DNA of 10,324 nucleotides from a bacterium (lineage in GTDB: Bacteria; Desulfobacterota; Deferrisomatia; Deferrisomatales; BM512), in contig SRXB01000052.1 of assembly GCA_009724975.1 (NCBI GenBank), forward strand, positions 1 to 10,324, written 5' to 3'. Shown here one piece after another: positions 1 through 5,798 of this stretch; position 1 is the first letter of the stretch; the number at the start of each line of letters is the position of its first letter. Made by a program: the position numbers and the translations under genes. The notes under the pieces are model-generated. The model saw nothing but the letters and a program-made list of their open reading frames with translations. It did not search any database and had not been told where the DNA came from.

Positions 1-150
1 GACGGCGTTTCCTTCGATTTTAGGGAGTGGCGCTTCAATCTCCGCTCCTCCAACACCGAGCCGGTGATGCGGCTGAATGTCGAGGGAAGAGGGGACGAGG
101 CGTTGGTTGAGGAGAAGACCAAAGAGGTTTTGGGGATTATTGAAGGGTAG
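1..150 (+). CDS. Phosphohexomutase (phosphomannomutase/phosphoglucomutase), C-terminal fragment
   Basis: The first 150 bases read in frame 1 as the last 49 residues of a protein and end in TAG at 148-150; the rest lies left of the window. The visible RSSNTEPVMRLNVE segment is the phosphate-binding loop of the C-terminal domain 4 of the alpha-D-phosphohexomutase family. In that family the Arg, Ser, Asn and Thr of this loop hold the phosphate of the sugar substrate. Members interconvert hexose 6-phosphate and 1-phosphate in the cytoplasm to feed nucleotide-sugar synthesis. The RSSNTEP form is usual for phosphomannomutase/phosphoglucomutase (ManB/AlgC-like); GlmM-type enzymes generally have a different loop. 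The active-site serine and metal loop are outside the window, so the exact substrate cannot be decided. Confidence 0.88.
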   Translation, partial: DGVSFDFREWRFNLRSSNTEPVMRLNVEGRGDEALVEEKTKEVLGIIEG

Positions 151-429
151 TTGCGCAGGTTGGGTGTAGCTCAAAGCCATACCTGTCAATTCCCTTTGAA
201 GTTTTTGTGCGTCTTCGACGCCTTTATTCTTGAAGGATCTGGCCGCCCCTTCACCCGCGCCCCACTTCTTTTGGCGGTGTAAATATTGCTAAAAAAACCC
301 AACGACCACGCATTTTATTTGACCGCACCCCGCATATTGATGAAAATACCCTCTCGTTTTTTTAAGGACCGATGCGCCTTGCGCGGTTAGACCGCCCTGC
401 GCGCGCATTGAAAGGCGGAATAAAGAGAG
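151..429. other. Intergenic region between phosphohexomutase and oxidoreductase operon
   Basis: No credible gene is seen here on either strand. A short hairpin at 209-221 (GCGTC, loop TTC, GACGC) is followed by a T-rich stretch and could be a weak terminator for the mutase gene, but the stem is only five pairs and the T-run is interrupted. The stretch 280-360 is clearly richer in A and T than the flanking genes, as expected of a promoter region, and ends in a run of T at 356-362. A + strand reading frame opening at 372 runs through the ferredoxin gene in another frame and gives an arginine-rich, non-protein-like sequence, so it is not called. Confidence 0.5.
319..347 (+). promoter_or_regulatory. 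Possible sigma-70-type promoter of the oxidoreductase operon
   Basis: TTGACC at 319-324 is followed after exactly 17 bases by GAAAAT at 342-347, which matches four of six positions of TATAAT. It lies in AT-rich DNA about 80 bases ahead of the first gene. The -35 element is good and the -10 is poor, so this is only a candidate. A promoter is expected somewhere here because the preceding gene ends at 150. Confidence 0.3.
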
Positions 430-642
430 ATGCCTTCCAGCGGAAAGATAGAAATCAACGGCGAACTGTGCAAATCCTGCGGGCTTTGCGTGGAGTTTTG
501 CCCCAAAAAGGTGCTTCGCATTTCAGGTCACTACAACGACAAGGGCTACTACCCCGCCGAGCAGTTTTGCGAGGGTTGCACCGGATGCGGCATGTGCGCC
601 GTGGTCTGTCCCGAAGCTATAATAGAGGTGTGGCGTGACTGA
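430..642 (+). CDS. 2-oxoacid:ferredoxin oxidoreductase delta subunit (2[4Fe-4S] ferredoxin)
   Basis: This 70-residue iron-sulfur protein is the electron-transfer subunit of the oxidoreductase encoded by the next three genes; it passes electrons from the catalytic core towards free ferredoxin. Two complete CxxCxxCxxxCP motifs are visible: Cys14, 17, 20, 24 and Cys50, 53, 56, 60, each ending in the proline typical of bacterial 2[4Fe-4S] ferredoxins. The length fits the small delta (KorD/VorD-type) subunits. An extra Cys47 precedes the second motif with the same three-residue spacing, giving five cysteines in that half. The ATG at 430 sits behind a purine-rich AAAGAGAG stretch; the spacing to a strong Shine-Dalgarno is not ideal. 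Its stop overlaps the GTG start of the next gene by 8 bases, so the two are translationally coupled. Confidence 0.9.
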   Translation: MPSSGKIEINGELCKSCGLCVEFCPKKVLRISGHYNDKGYYPAEQFCEGCTGCGMCAVVCPEAIIEVWRD

Positions 643-1711
643 GAAGGTATTGCTGCGCGGAAACAACGCGATGGCCGAGGCGGCTGTCCGCGCCGGGTGC
701 AGGTATTATTTCGGCTATCCGATAACGCCCCAGAACGACGTGCCGGAATATATGTCCGAGCGCATGCCGGAGGTTGGCGGCGTTTTCATACAGGGGGAGA
801 GCGAAATCGCCTCCGTCTACATGGTCCTTGGCGCCTCTGCCGCAGGCGGGCGCGCCATGACCACCTCCTCAAGCCCCGGCATAAGTCTAAAGCAGGAGGG
901 ACTCAGCTTTCTGGCGGGCCATGAGCTTCCCGCCGTCATCGCCAACGTGGTGCGCGGCGGCCCCGGCCTCGGGAACATCGCCGGCAGCCAGAGCGACTAC
1001 TTCCAGTGCACCCGCGGCGGCGGCCACGGCGATTACCGGATGCCGGTGCTGGCCCCGGGTAATGTCCAGGAGATGGCCGACCTCACATATCTGGCCTTCG
1101 ACATCGCCGACAAGTACCGCACGCCGGTAATGATAATGGCCGACGGCATGATGGGGAACACGATGGAGCCGGTGGTTTTGCCGCCGATGATAGACCCCGC
1201 CACCCTGCCAGAAAAGGACTACGCGCTGACGGGCCGCAACGGAAAGCGCCCCTCCCGGGTCCGCCTTTCGCTGATTCTCGAACCAAAGGATCTGGAAGAC
1301 CACAACTGGAAGCTTCAGCGCAAATATGCGCAGATAGCCGCCAAGGAAGTACGCTACGAAACCTTCGAGATGGAAGACGCCGAAATGGTTGTCGTGGCCT
1401 TCGGAACCGCCGCAAGAATAGCCAAGGGCGCAATACGCAGGGTCAGAAAGGACGGCTTGAAGGTAGGGCTGATCCGCCCGATCACCCTTTGGCCCTTCCC
1501 CTCGCAGGCAATCGCTGAAGCCGCCAAAAACGCCAAGAATTTTCTGGTCTTCGAGCTGAACGCGGGCCAGATGGTGGAAGACGTGCGACTCTCCCTGGAA
1601 GGGAAAGCCCAGGTGAATTTCTACGGCAGGCCCGGCGGCAGCAGCCCCACTCCGCGCGATCTGGCAAAAGTAATCTCAAACCGCTACGGCCAGCAGTTGC
1701 GCTCGGCTTGA
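635..1711 (+). CDS. vorB: 2-oxoacid:ferredoxin oxidoreductase alpha subunit, VorB type
   Basis: This 358-residue protein is the alpha (pyrimidine-domain plus domain II) subunit of a CoA-dependent 2-oxoacid oxidoreductase. The complex decarboxylates a 2-oxoacid, makes the acyl-CoA and reduces ferredoxin in the cytoplasm. Family landmarks are YPITPQ (residues 28-33), the GESEIAS segment (54-60) with the Glu expected to contact the TPP pyrimidine ring, SSSPGISLKQEG (78-89), and GGPGLGNIAGSQSDYFQ (108-124). A C-terminal transketolase-like half follows, with FGTAAR and GLIRPITLWPFP. The GGPGLG...QSDYFQ...GGGHGDY run resembles VorB (2-oxoisovalerate) and KorA (2-oxoglutarate) enzymes rather than one-chain pyruvate enzymes. 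VorB fits best by length and the ITLWPFP form, but the substrate is inferred. The GTG start is backed by AGAGGTG four bases upstream and overlaps the delta gene. Confidence 0.9.
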   Translation: MTEKVLLRGNNAMAEAAVRAGCRYYFGYPITPQNDVPEYMSERMPEVGGVFIQGESEIASVYMVLGASAAGGRAMTTSSSPGISLKQEGLSFLAGHELPAVIANVVRGGPGLGNIAGSQSDYFQCTRGGGHGDYRMPVLAPGNVQEMADLTYLAFDIADKYRTPVMIMADGMMGNTMEPVVLPPMIDPATLPEKDYALTGRNGKRPSRVRLSLILEPKDLEDHNWKLQRKYAQIAAKEVRYETFEMEDAEMVVVAFGTAARIAKGAIRRVRKDGLKVGLIRPITLWPFPSQAIAEAAKNAKNFLVFELNAGQMVEDVRLSLEGKAQVNFYGRPGGSSPTPRDLAKVISNRYGQQLRSA

Positions 1712-1722
1712 TGGGGGTAACG

Positions 1723-2481
1723 ATGGAAAAAGTATACTCGCGGCCCAAGTATCTTAAACCAGCCGCTTTTCACTACTGCCCAGGCTGCGGCCATTCGATA
1801 GTCCACCGTCTCGTGGCCGAGGTCTTCGAGGAGATGGATATCGGCGAACGCGCCATAGGCGTTGCGCCAGCCGGATGCGCGGTCCTCGCCTACAACTATT
1901 TTGATTGCGACTTCGTGGAGGGCGCCCACGGGCGCGGTGCGGCAATCGCCACCGGCATAAAGCGCCGCTTCCCCGACGCGGTGGTCTTCAGCTACCAGGG
2001 CGACGGCGACCTCGCCGCAATCGGCACGGCTGAAACGATTCACGCCGCCGCGAGGGGCGAAAACATAACCATCGTCTTCGTCAACAACGGCATATACGGC
2101 ATGACCGGCGGACAGATGGCGCCCACAACCCTTCTTGGGATGAAGGCGACCACGGCCCCCTTCGGCAGGGCTTCCGTAAGGGAAGGGTACAACCTGGACA
2201 TAACCCACCTCGTGGCCGAGATAGAGGGAACGGCCTTCGCGGGCCGCGCGCTCATCACATCTCCCAAAGAGATACGCAAGGCCAAGAAGATGATAGCCCA
2301 GGCTTTCCAGTGCCAGCTAGAAAAGAGGGGTTTCAGCATAGTGGAGCTTGTCTGCACATGCCCGACCAACTGGAAGCTCTCGCCAATCGCCTCCGTGAAG
2401 TACATTGAAGAGGTCATGGCGAAAAACTACCCGCCCGGCATCCTCGTCGAGCGACGCAAGATCGAAGGGGAGGGGAAGTAA
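1723..2481 (+). CDS. 2-oxoacid:ferredoxin oxidoreductase beta subunit (TPP-binding)
   Basis: This 252-residue subunit carries the thiamine diphosphate and Mg site of the complex. The TPP motif is plain: GDGD at residues 93-96 and NN at 121-122, with NNGIYGMTGGQ after it. Near the N terminus, CPGCGH (19-24) is the conserved segment of VorA/KorB/IorA-like beta chains. A CTCPTNW segment at 211-217 is also typical of the family. I prefer ATG 1723 because GGGGG at 1713-1717 lies five bases upstream; ATG 1711, which overlaps the previous stop, would add four residues but lacks a ribosome site. The gene lies 11 bases behind the alpha gene in the same operon, and alpha plus beta together make the active site. 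Confidence 0.92.
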   Translation: MEKVYSRPKYLKPAAFHYCPGCGHSIVHRLVAEVFEEMDIGERAIGVAPAGCAVLAYNYFDCDFVEGAHGRGAAIATGIKRRFPDAVVFSYQGDGDLAAIGTAETIHAAARGENITIVFVNNGIYGMTGGQMAPTTLLGMKATTAPFGRASVREGYNLDITHLVAEIEGTAFAGRALITSPKEIRKAKKMIAQAFQCQLEKRGFSIVELVCTCPTNWKLSPIASVKYIEEVMAKNYPPGILVERRKIEGEGK

Positions 2482-2482
2482 A

Positions 2483-3028
2483 ATGGTGATAAAGTCGATA
2501 CTGGCGGGCTTCGGCGGCCAGGGCGTTCTTTCCATGGGCTATATTTTGGCCACGGCGGCGATGGTCGACGGCAAATACGTCACCTACCTGCCGGTTTACG
2601 GCGCCGAGATGCGCGGCGGCACGGCAAATTGCACCGTGGCCATCGGAGACGAGGAGATTGCCTCTCCCGTAGCCTCCGAGCCTGAGATTCTTGTTGTGCT
2701 AAACCAGCCCTCGCTCATCAAATTCGTCAACAAGGTATCCCCCGGCGGTCTCCTCTTCGTAAATTCCTCGCTTGTCGACAAGGAGCCCGGTCGAGAAGAC
2801 CTGGAAGTGGTGAAAGTCCCCGCAAATGACCTGGCGGCCGAGGTCAAAAACCCCAAGGCCGTGAACATCGTCATGATGGGGGCGATTTCGGCCCAAAACA
2901 ACCTCGTCTCCAAAGAAGCCGTGCACAAGGCGATAGAGATTGTCTTCGAGAAAAAGCCCAAACTCGTCCCGCCGAATGTGGCGGCTTTCGACAGGGGCTA
3001 CGATTACATAAAGTCCAAGGAGTCCTAA
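2483..3028 (+). CDS. 2-oxoacid:ferredoxin oxidoreductase gamma subunit
   Basis: This 181-residue protein is the gamma subunit, which contributes the CoA-handling domain of this enzyme family. It opens with the glycine-rich GFGGQG motif (residues 9-14) and has the family signature YGAEMRGGTAN (39-49); both are hallmarks of the PorC/KorC/VorC domain. The frame is open further upstream to 2405, but that part lies inside the beta gene and reads as basic, non-family sequence. ATG 2483 is preceded by a strong GGGGAGGGGAAG Shine-Dalgarno stretch and puts the Gly-rich motif where the family has it. Only one base separates it from the beta stop, indicating coupled translation. Its stop TAA is immediately followed by the next ATG. 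With this gene the delta-alpha-beta-gamma set is complete and intact. Confidence 0.92.
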   Translation: MVIKSILAGFGGQGVLSMGYILATAAMVDGKYVTYLPVYGAEMRGGTANCTVAIGDEEIASPVASEPEILVVLNQPSLIKFVNKVSPGGLLFVNSSLVDKEPGREDLEVVKVPANDLAAEVKNPKAVNIVMMGAISAQNNLVSKEAVHKAIEIVFEKKPKLVPPNVAAFDRGYDYIKSKES

Positions 3029-3463
3029 ATGAAAATCACCCAGCTTTCGATACAGCTTGACGACGAACCCGGTCACCTTTGCGCCATGAGCGAGCTTCTT
3101 GGCGAGGAGGGAATCAACATACGCGCGGTAAGCGCGGTTTTAAGCCCCAAGGGGAGCCTTGTCCACATCGTGGCGGATAATCCCGCAAAGGCCGCGGAGC
3201 TTTTGGGGGCAAGCGGATACAAATTCGAGGAATCGCAAGTCATAGCGGTGGAGACTCCCGACCATCCGGGCGGGATGAACGCCGTGATGCGGCCTCTGGC
3301 ACGCGCGGGAATCCACATCCGCTACTTCTACCCAATGATTGGCAGCATTCTCCAGAACGCGGTGATGATTCTTGGCGTTGACGACCTCGATGGCGCCATA
3401 AAGGCCCTCAAGAAAGAGTATATAAACATCCTCGTCGCCCGCCCTGTTTCCGGCGGGAAATAA
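3029..3463 (+). CDS. Tandem ACT-domain amino-acid-binding protein
   Basis: A 144-residue protein made only of two ACT domains, about residues 1-70 and 71-142, with no catalytic domain. Each begins with a beta strand running into the ligand-loop motif: DDEPGHL (11-17) followed by GINIRAVS (28-35), and DHPGGM (78-83) followed by GIHIRYFYPM (94-103). ACT pairs of this kind bind small molecules, usually amino acids, at the domain interface. Stand-alone double-ACT proteins are known beside 2-oxoacid ferredoxin oxidoreductase and acyl-CoA ligase genes in anaerobes. Here it starts directly after the gamma stop, with a clean AAGGAG at 3017-3022, so it is made with the enzyme. A role in sensing a branched-chain or aromatic amino acid for this pathway is inference; neither ligand nor target can be read from the sequence. 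Confidence 0.88.
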   Translation: MKITQLSIQLDDEPGHLCAMSELLGEEGINIRAVSAVLSPKGSLVHIVADNPAKAAELLGASGYKFEESQVIAVETPDHPGGMNAVMRPLARAGIHIRYFYPMIGSILQNAVMILGVDDLDGAIKALKKEYINILVARPVSGGK

Positions 3464-3482
3464 TACAAGATATCCTAAAATG

Positions 3483-3511
3483 AAAAAGCCGCCCCTCGGG
3501 CGGCTTTTTTT
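3483..3511. terminator. Strong rho-independent terminator, likely bidirectional
   Basis: A perfect 12-pair inverted repeat (3483-3494 with 3498-3509) closes a three-base CTC loop; its core is GCCGCCC/GGGCGGC. On the + strand the stem runs into seven T (3505-3511), ending the oxidoreductase operon 20 bases after its last stop. On the minus strand the five A at 3483-3487 become a T-run, so the same hairpin can end the minus-strand gene whose stop is at 3526. Confidence 0.93.
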
Positions 3512-3525
3512 GTTATGGAAGGCGC

Positions 3526-4632
3526 TCAGGCCGTGGGGTTAGGCGAAGTCGCCTGCCCGCATAGCTCTTTCATCAGGTCGGCAACCGAGGTCACGCGGTC
3601 TATCATTCCGGCCAGCGCCCCGACAGTGTAAAGCTGAGGCTCCTTATCAGGGTTGTAGCCGCAGGAGCTCAGAAGGCCGTTGCAGATGCAGAAAAACTTT
3701 TCGGGGAGGTCGCGGGCGTTGCACTTGCCCCCGAGCATGGCGTAGCCCTTGTCGCAGATGGTCTTGTGCATTCCTTTTAGCGTCTCAAGGAACATCGGCG
3801 AGCTGTTCAGCACGCGAAAGGGCAACCCGCAGGGGCTTCCCGGCTCGGTGGCTATAAGGATGTCCTCGGGGGTGCAATCGACGACCGCCTTTTTAAAGGA
3901 GTCCGAAGCTCCGCTCTCCTCGGTGGCGAGGAACCTTGTGCCCATCTGGACGCCGCTTGCGCCCATCTTTATGAATTTGGCGATGTCTTCGTGGGTGTAG
4001 ATGCCGCCTGCGACGATTACTGGGAAGTTGCCGTATTCGCTCGCGACCTCGAGGCATTCCGCCAAAAGGTTTTCAAGGCTGGAGTTGGGGGAAAAGATGT
4101 CGTCAAGGGATTTCCAGCCCAGATGGCCTCCGGCAAGGGGACCCTCCACAACTACCGCGTCCGGTATTCTCCCTAGTTTTTCCCACCTTTTGCAGATGAT
4201 GCGAAGCGCCCTGCCCGATGAGACTATGGGGATGAGCGCGGTGTTTTTGCCGTTCGGGTGCTCTTTGGCCAAGGCCGGAAGGGCGAGGGGAAGGCCCGCG
4301 CCGGAGACTATGGCGTCGACCCTGCCGTCCAGCGCACCCATAACCGAGGCTTCATATGTGGATTCGAGGGCGACCATTATGTTGATGGCGACCGGGTCGC
4401 CCGCTTCCTTGGATTTTTCGACCTCTATGGCCGCCGCCTCGCGGGTGGAGACCTTTTTGCCGAGTGCTTTTCCTACGAGTCTGTCAAGGGCCGCGCTTGA
4501 GAGAGTGCCTAGGCCACCTTGCGCCGAAACGGCGCTGGCGAGGCGCGAAAGGGAGACGCCAACGCCCATGCCGCCTTGCACTATGGGTAACGGGCGCGAG
4601 AAATTTCCGATGTTCAAAGAGGGGAGTTGCAT
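3526..4632 (-). CDS. Nitronate monooxygenase / FabK-like flavin-dependent TIM-barrel enzyme
   Basis: This 368-residue protein belongs to the 2-nitropropane dioxygenase/nitronate monooxygenase family, FMN-binding TIM barrels that also include the enoyl-ACP reductase FabK. The opening LPIVQGGMGVGVS (15-27) and GGLGTLSS (39-46) are the phosphate/flavin-site region. VVEGPLAGGHLGW (161-173) contains the family His170, usual in the flavin active site. PVIVAGGIYTHEDI (204-217) and GASGVQMGTRF (224-234) are the standard FMN-phosphate segments. Members oxidise toxic nitronates or act as reductases, so the substrate is open. The C-terminal part carries Cys268, 293, 304, 315, 317 and 324, an unusual concentration. 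ATG 4632 is the start; an in-frame ATG 12 bases upstream runs straight into TGA. The ribosome site is weak (GGATGG). It converges on the ACT-protein operon and lies 127 bases behind gluQ. Confidence 0.85.
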   Translation of the reverse strand: MQLPSLNIGNFSRPLPIVQGGMGVGVSLSRLASAVSAQGGLGTLSSAALDRLVGKALGKKVSTREAAAIEVEKSKEAGDPVAINIMVALESTYEASVMGALDGRVDAIVSGAGLPLALPALAKEHPNGKNTALIPIVSSGRALRIICKRWEKLGRIPDAVVVEGPLAGGHLGWKSLDDIFSPNSSLENLLAECLEVASEYGNFPVIVAGGIYTHEDIAKFIKMGASGVQMGTRFLATEESGASDSFKKAVVDCTPEDILIATEPGSPCGLPFRVLNSSPMFLETLKGMHKTICDKGYAMLGGKCNARDLPEKFFCICNGLLSSCGYNPDKEPQLYTVGALAGMIDRVTSVADLMKELCGQATSPNPTA

Positions 4633-4663
4633 TCATCCATCCATGTTTCTGGTTTAAAACGAG

Positions 4664-4695
4664 ATTATAATTTCAGGTTTTGGCTCCAAGGTCAA
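4664..4695 (-). promoter_or_regulatory. Possible promoter of the NMO-like gene
   Basis: On the minus strand a perfect TATAAT (4669 down to 4664) lies about 30 bases before the ATG at 4632, with TTGACC at 4695-4690 further upstream. The spacer is 20 bases, longer than the usual 16-18, so the -35 match may be fortuitous. The surrounding 4640-4745 is much richer in A and T than the flanking genes. The gene could also be read through from gluQ, after which I see no clear terminator. Confidence 0.4.
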
Positions 4696-4759
4696 GGAAA
4701 GTTGCGCAAAATAAAAATTTCGCAGTTGCGGCGCAGATTTTTTTGCGGCGCGGCGGCGA

Positions 4760-5689
4760 TTATCGAATTTGCCGGTTGGTCGAGGGTACCTTTTCCGGGT
4801 TGAAATTTGCCGCCGCCCACCCAATCAGCTCATGCGCCAAAGCGCCCGAAAGCTCACTGGGCGGGGGGTGGCCCAAGAACGAGAGGGCTAGGCCGATAAG
4901 CCCGCCCCCCTCTTTTTCGAGGTCTATACCCGCAGCAAAAGACACCGCGTTGTCGCGCTTTGAAAGCTTGCCGCCCCCCTCGGCGGTGACCAGCGGCAGA
5001 TGGGCGTAAGCAGGGGTGGGCAGGCCGAGTAGGCGCTGCAAAAGAATCTGGCGCGGGGTCGAAAAGAGAAGGTCCGCGCCACGGACGACCTGGTTGACCC
5101 CCATCGCGGCGTCGTCCGCCACCACGGCAAGCTGGTAGGCGAAGAGGCCGTCGGCTCTTTTGAGTACAAAATCCCCTCCGGATTCATCGAAGGAAAAATC
5201 GATAGCGCCGCGAAGCCCGTCAACAAAATGGACGTGCCTCCCTTCAGTTAAAAGCCTCATGGAACGGGGTGTTTTTCCGACCGGAAGTCCCTTGCGGCAA
5301 CTGCCTGGGTATGCGGGCCCCTCGTCTCCGTCATGGGGCGCGGAGGGGGCGGCGGCAAGCTCTTTTCTGGTGCAGCCGCAGGGGTAGACCAGCCCTTTTT
5401 CGGCAAGATTTTCAAGAGCTTCCTGGTAAAGAGCAGTCCTCTTGCTCTGGTAAACCACATCGCCGTCCCAGAAAAGGCCAAGGGCCTCAAGGGTGCGCAA
5501 AATATCGGCGTCGCACCCCCTTACAACCCTCGGCGCATCGATGTCCTCCATGCGCATCAGCCACAGCCCGCGGGCGCTTTTCGCGAAAAGATAGCTTCCC
5601 ACAGCCGCAATGAGCGAACCCATGTGGAGCGGGCCCGTGGGCGAGGGCGCGAACCTTCCGGTTACAACTTCATTTTGCGATATGACCAT
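4760..5689 (-). CDS. gluQ: Glutamyl-Q tRNA(Asp) synthetase
   Basis: GluQRS is a shortened glutamyl-tRNA synthetase that attaches glutamate to the queuosine base in the anticodon of tRNA(Asp) rather than to a tRNA 3' end. The 309-residue protein has the class I signatures RFAPSPTGPLHMGS (12-25, HIGH-type motif LHMG) and KLSKRD (241-246, KMSKS-type). Between them lies the zinc ligand set Cys104-x-Cys106, Tyr127, Cys131 seen in this family. It stops soon after the KLSKR loop and lacks the anticodon-binding domain of full GltX, so it is a complete GluQRS and not a broken GltX. I chose ATG 5689 because GAGAGA lies five bases upstream and the catalytic motif then starts near residue 11; GTG 5707 would add six residues. 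Confidence 0.93.
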   Translation of the reverse strand: MVISQNEVVTGRFAPSPTGPLHMGSLIAAVGSYLFAKSARGLWLMRMEDIDAPRVVRGCDADILRTLEALGLFWDGDVVYQSKRTALYQEALENLAEKGLVYPCGCTRKELAAAPSAPHDGDEGPAYPGSCRKGLPVGKTPRSMRLLTEGRHVHFVDGLRGAIDFSFDESGGDFVLKRADGLFAYQLAVVADDAAMGVNQVVRGADLLFSTPRQILLQRLLGLPTPAYAHLPLVTAEGGGKLSKRDNAVSFAAGIDLEKEGGGLIGLALSFLGHPPPSELSGALAHELIGWAAANFNPEKVPSTNRQIR

Positions 5690-5738
5690 GCAAATCTCTC
5701 GGGGCACAAAAATCTTGGCAAGAGACGGGTTATGTTGG

Positions 5739-5767
5739 ATTATATACCGGCTTTGATTTCATTTTAA
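5739..5767 (-). promoter_or_regulatory. Likely promoter of gluQ
   Basis: Reading the minus strand, TTAAAA (5767-5762) is followed after 17 bases by a perfect TATAAT (5744-5739), about 50 bases before the gluQ ATG at 5689. The -35 matches TTGACA at four of six positions. The stretch 5731-5790 is AT-rich and divides gluQ from the divergent acyltransferase gene, so promoters in both directions are expected here. I could not pick a convincing + strand one. Confidence 0.45.
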
Positions 5768-5798
5768 TTAAGCAGTCCGATTATAGTGGGAAAGAGTA

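Noticed and set aside
185..203. GTCAATTCCCTTTGAAGTTT resembles the antisense of a universally conserved 16S rRNA stretch.
   Set aside because: It needs two inserted bases to match and the sequence on either side does not continue as 16S rRNA, so it is taken as chance.
271..290. TTGGCG...TTGC looked like a sigma-54 -24/-12 promoter.
   Set aside because: GG and GC are separated by 13 bases; the sigma-54 element needs 10.
372..638. An 88-codon + strand frame before and across the ferredoxin gene.
   Set aside because: It reads as arginine-rich sequence without domain features and lies in another frame of a certain ferredoxin gene.
4001..4657. A 218-codon + strand frame opposite the NMO-like gene.
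   Set aside because: It is antisense to a well-supported enzyme; the translation is Ser/Pro/Arg-rich without any recognisable motif.
4702..4751. Direct repeats of TTGCGGCGC and a TTGCGCAA palindrome behind gluQ.
   Set aside because: Only two copies and simple composition; no sign of a mobile element, attachment site or repeat array.
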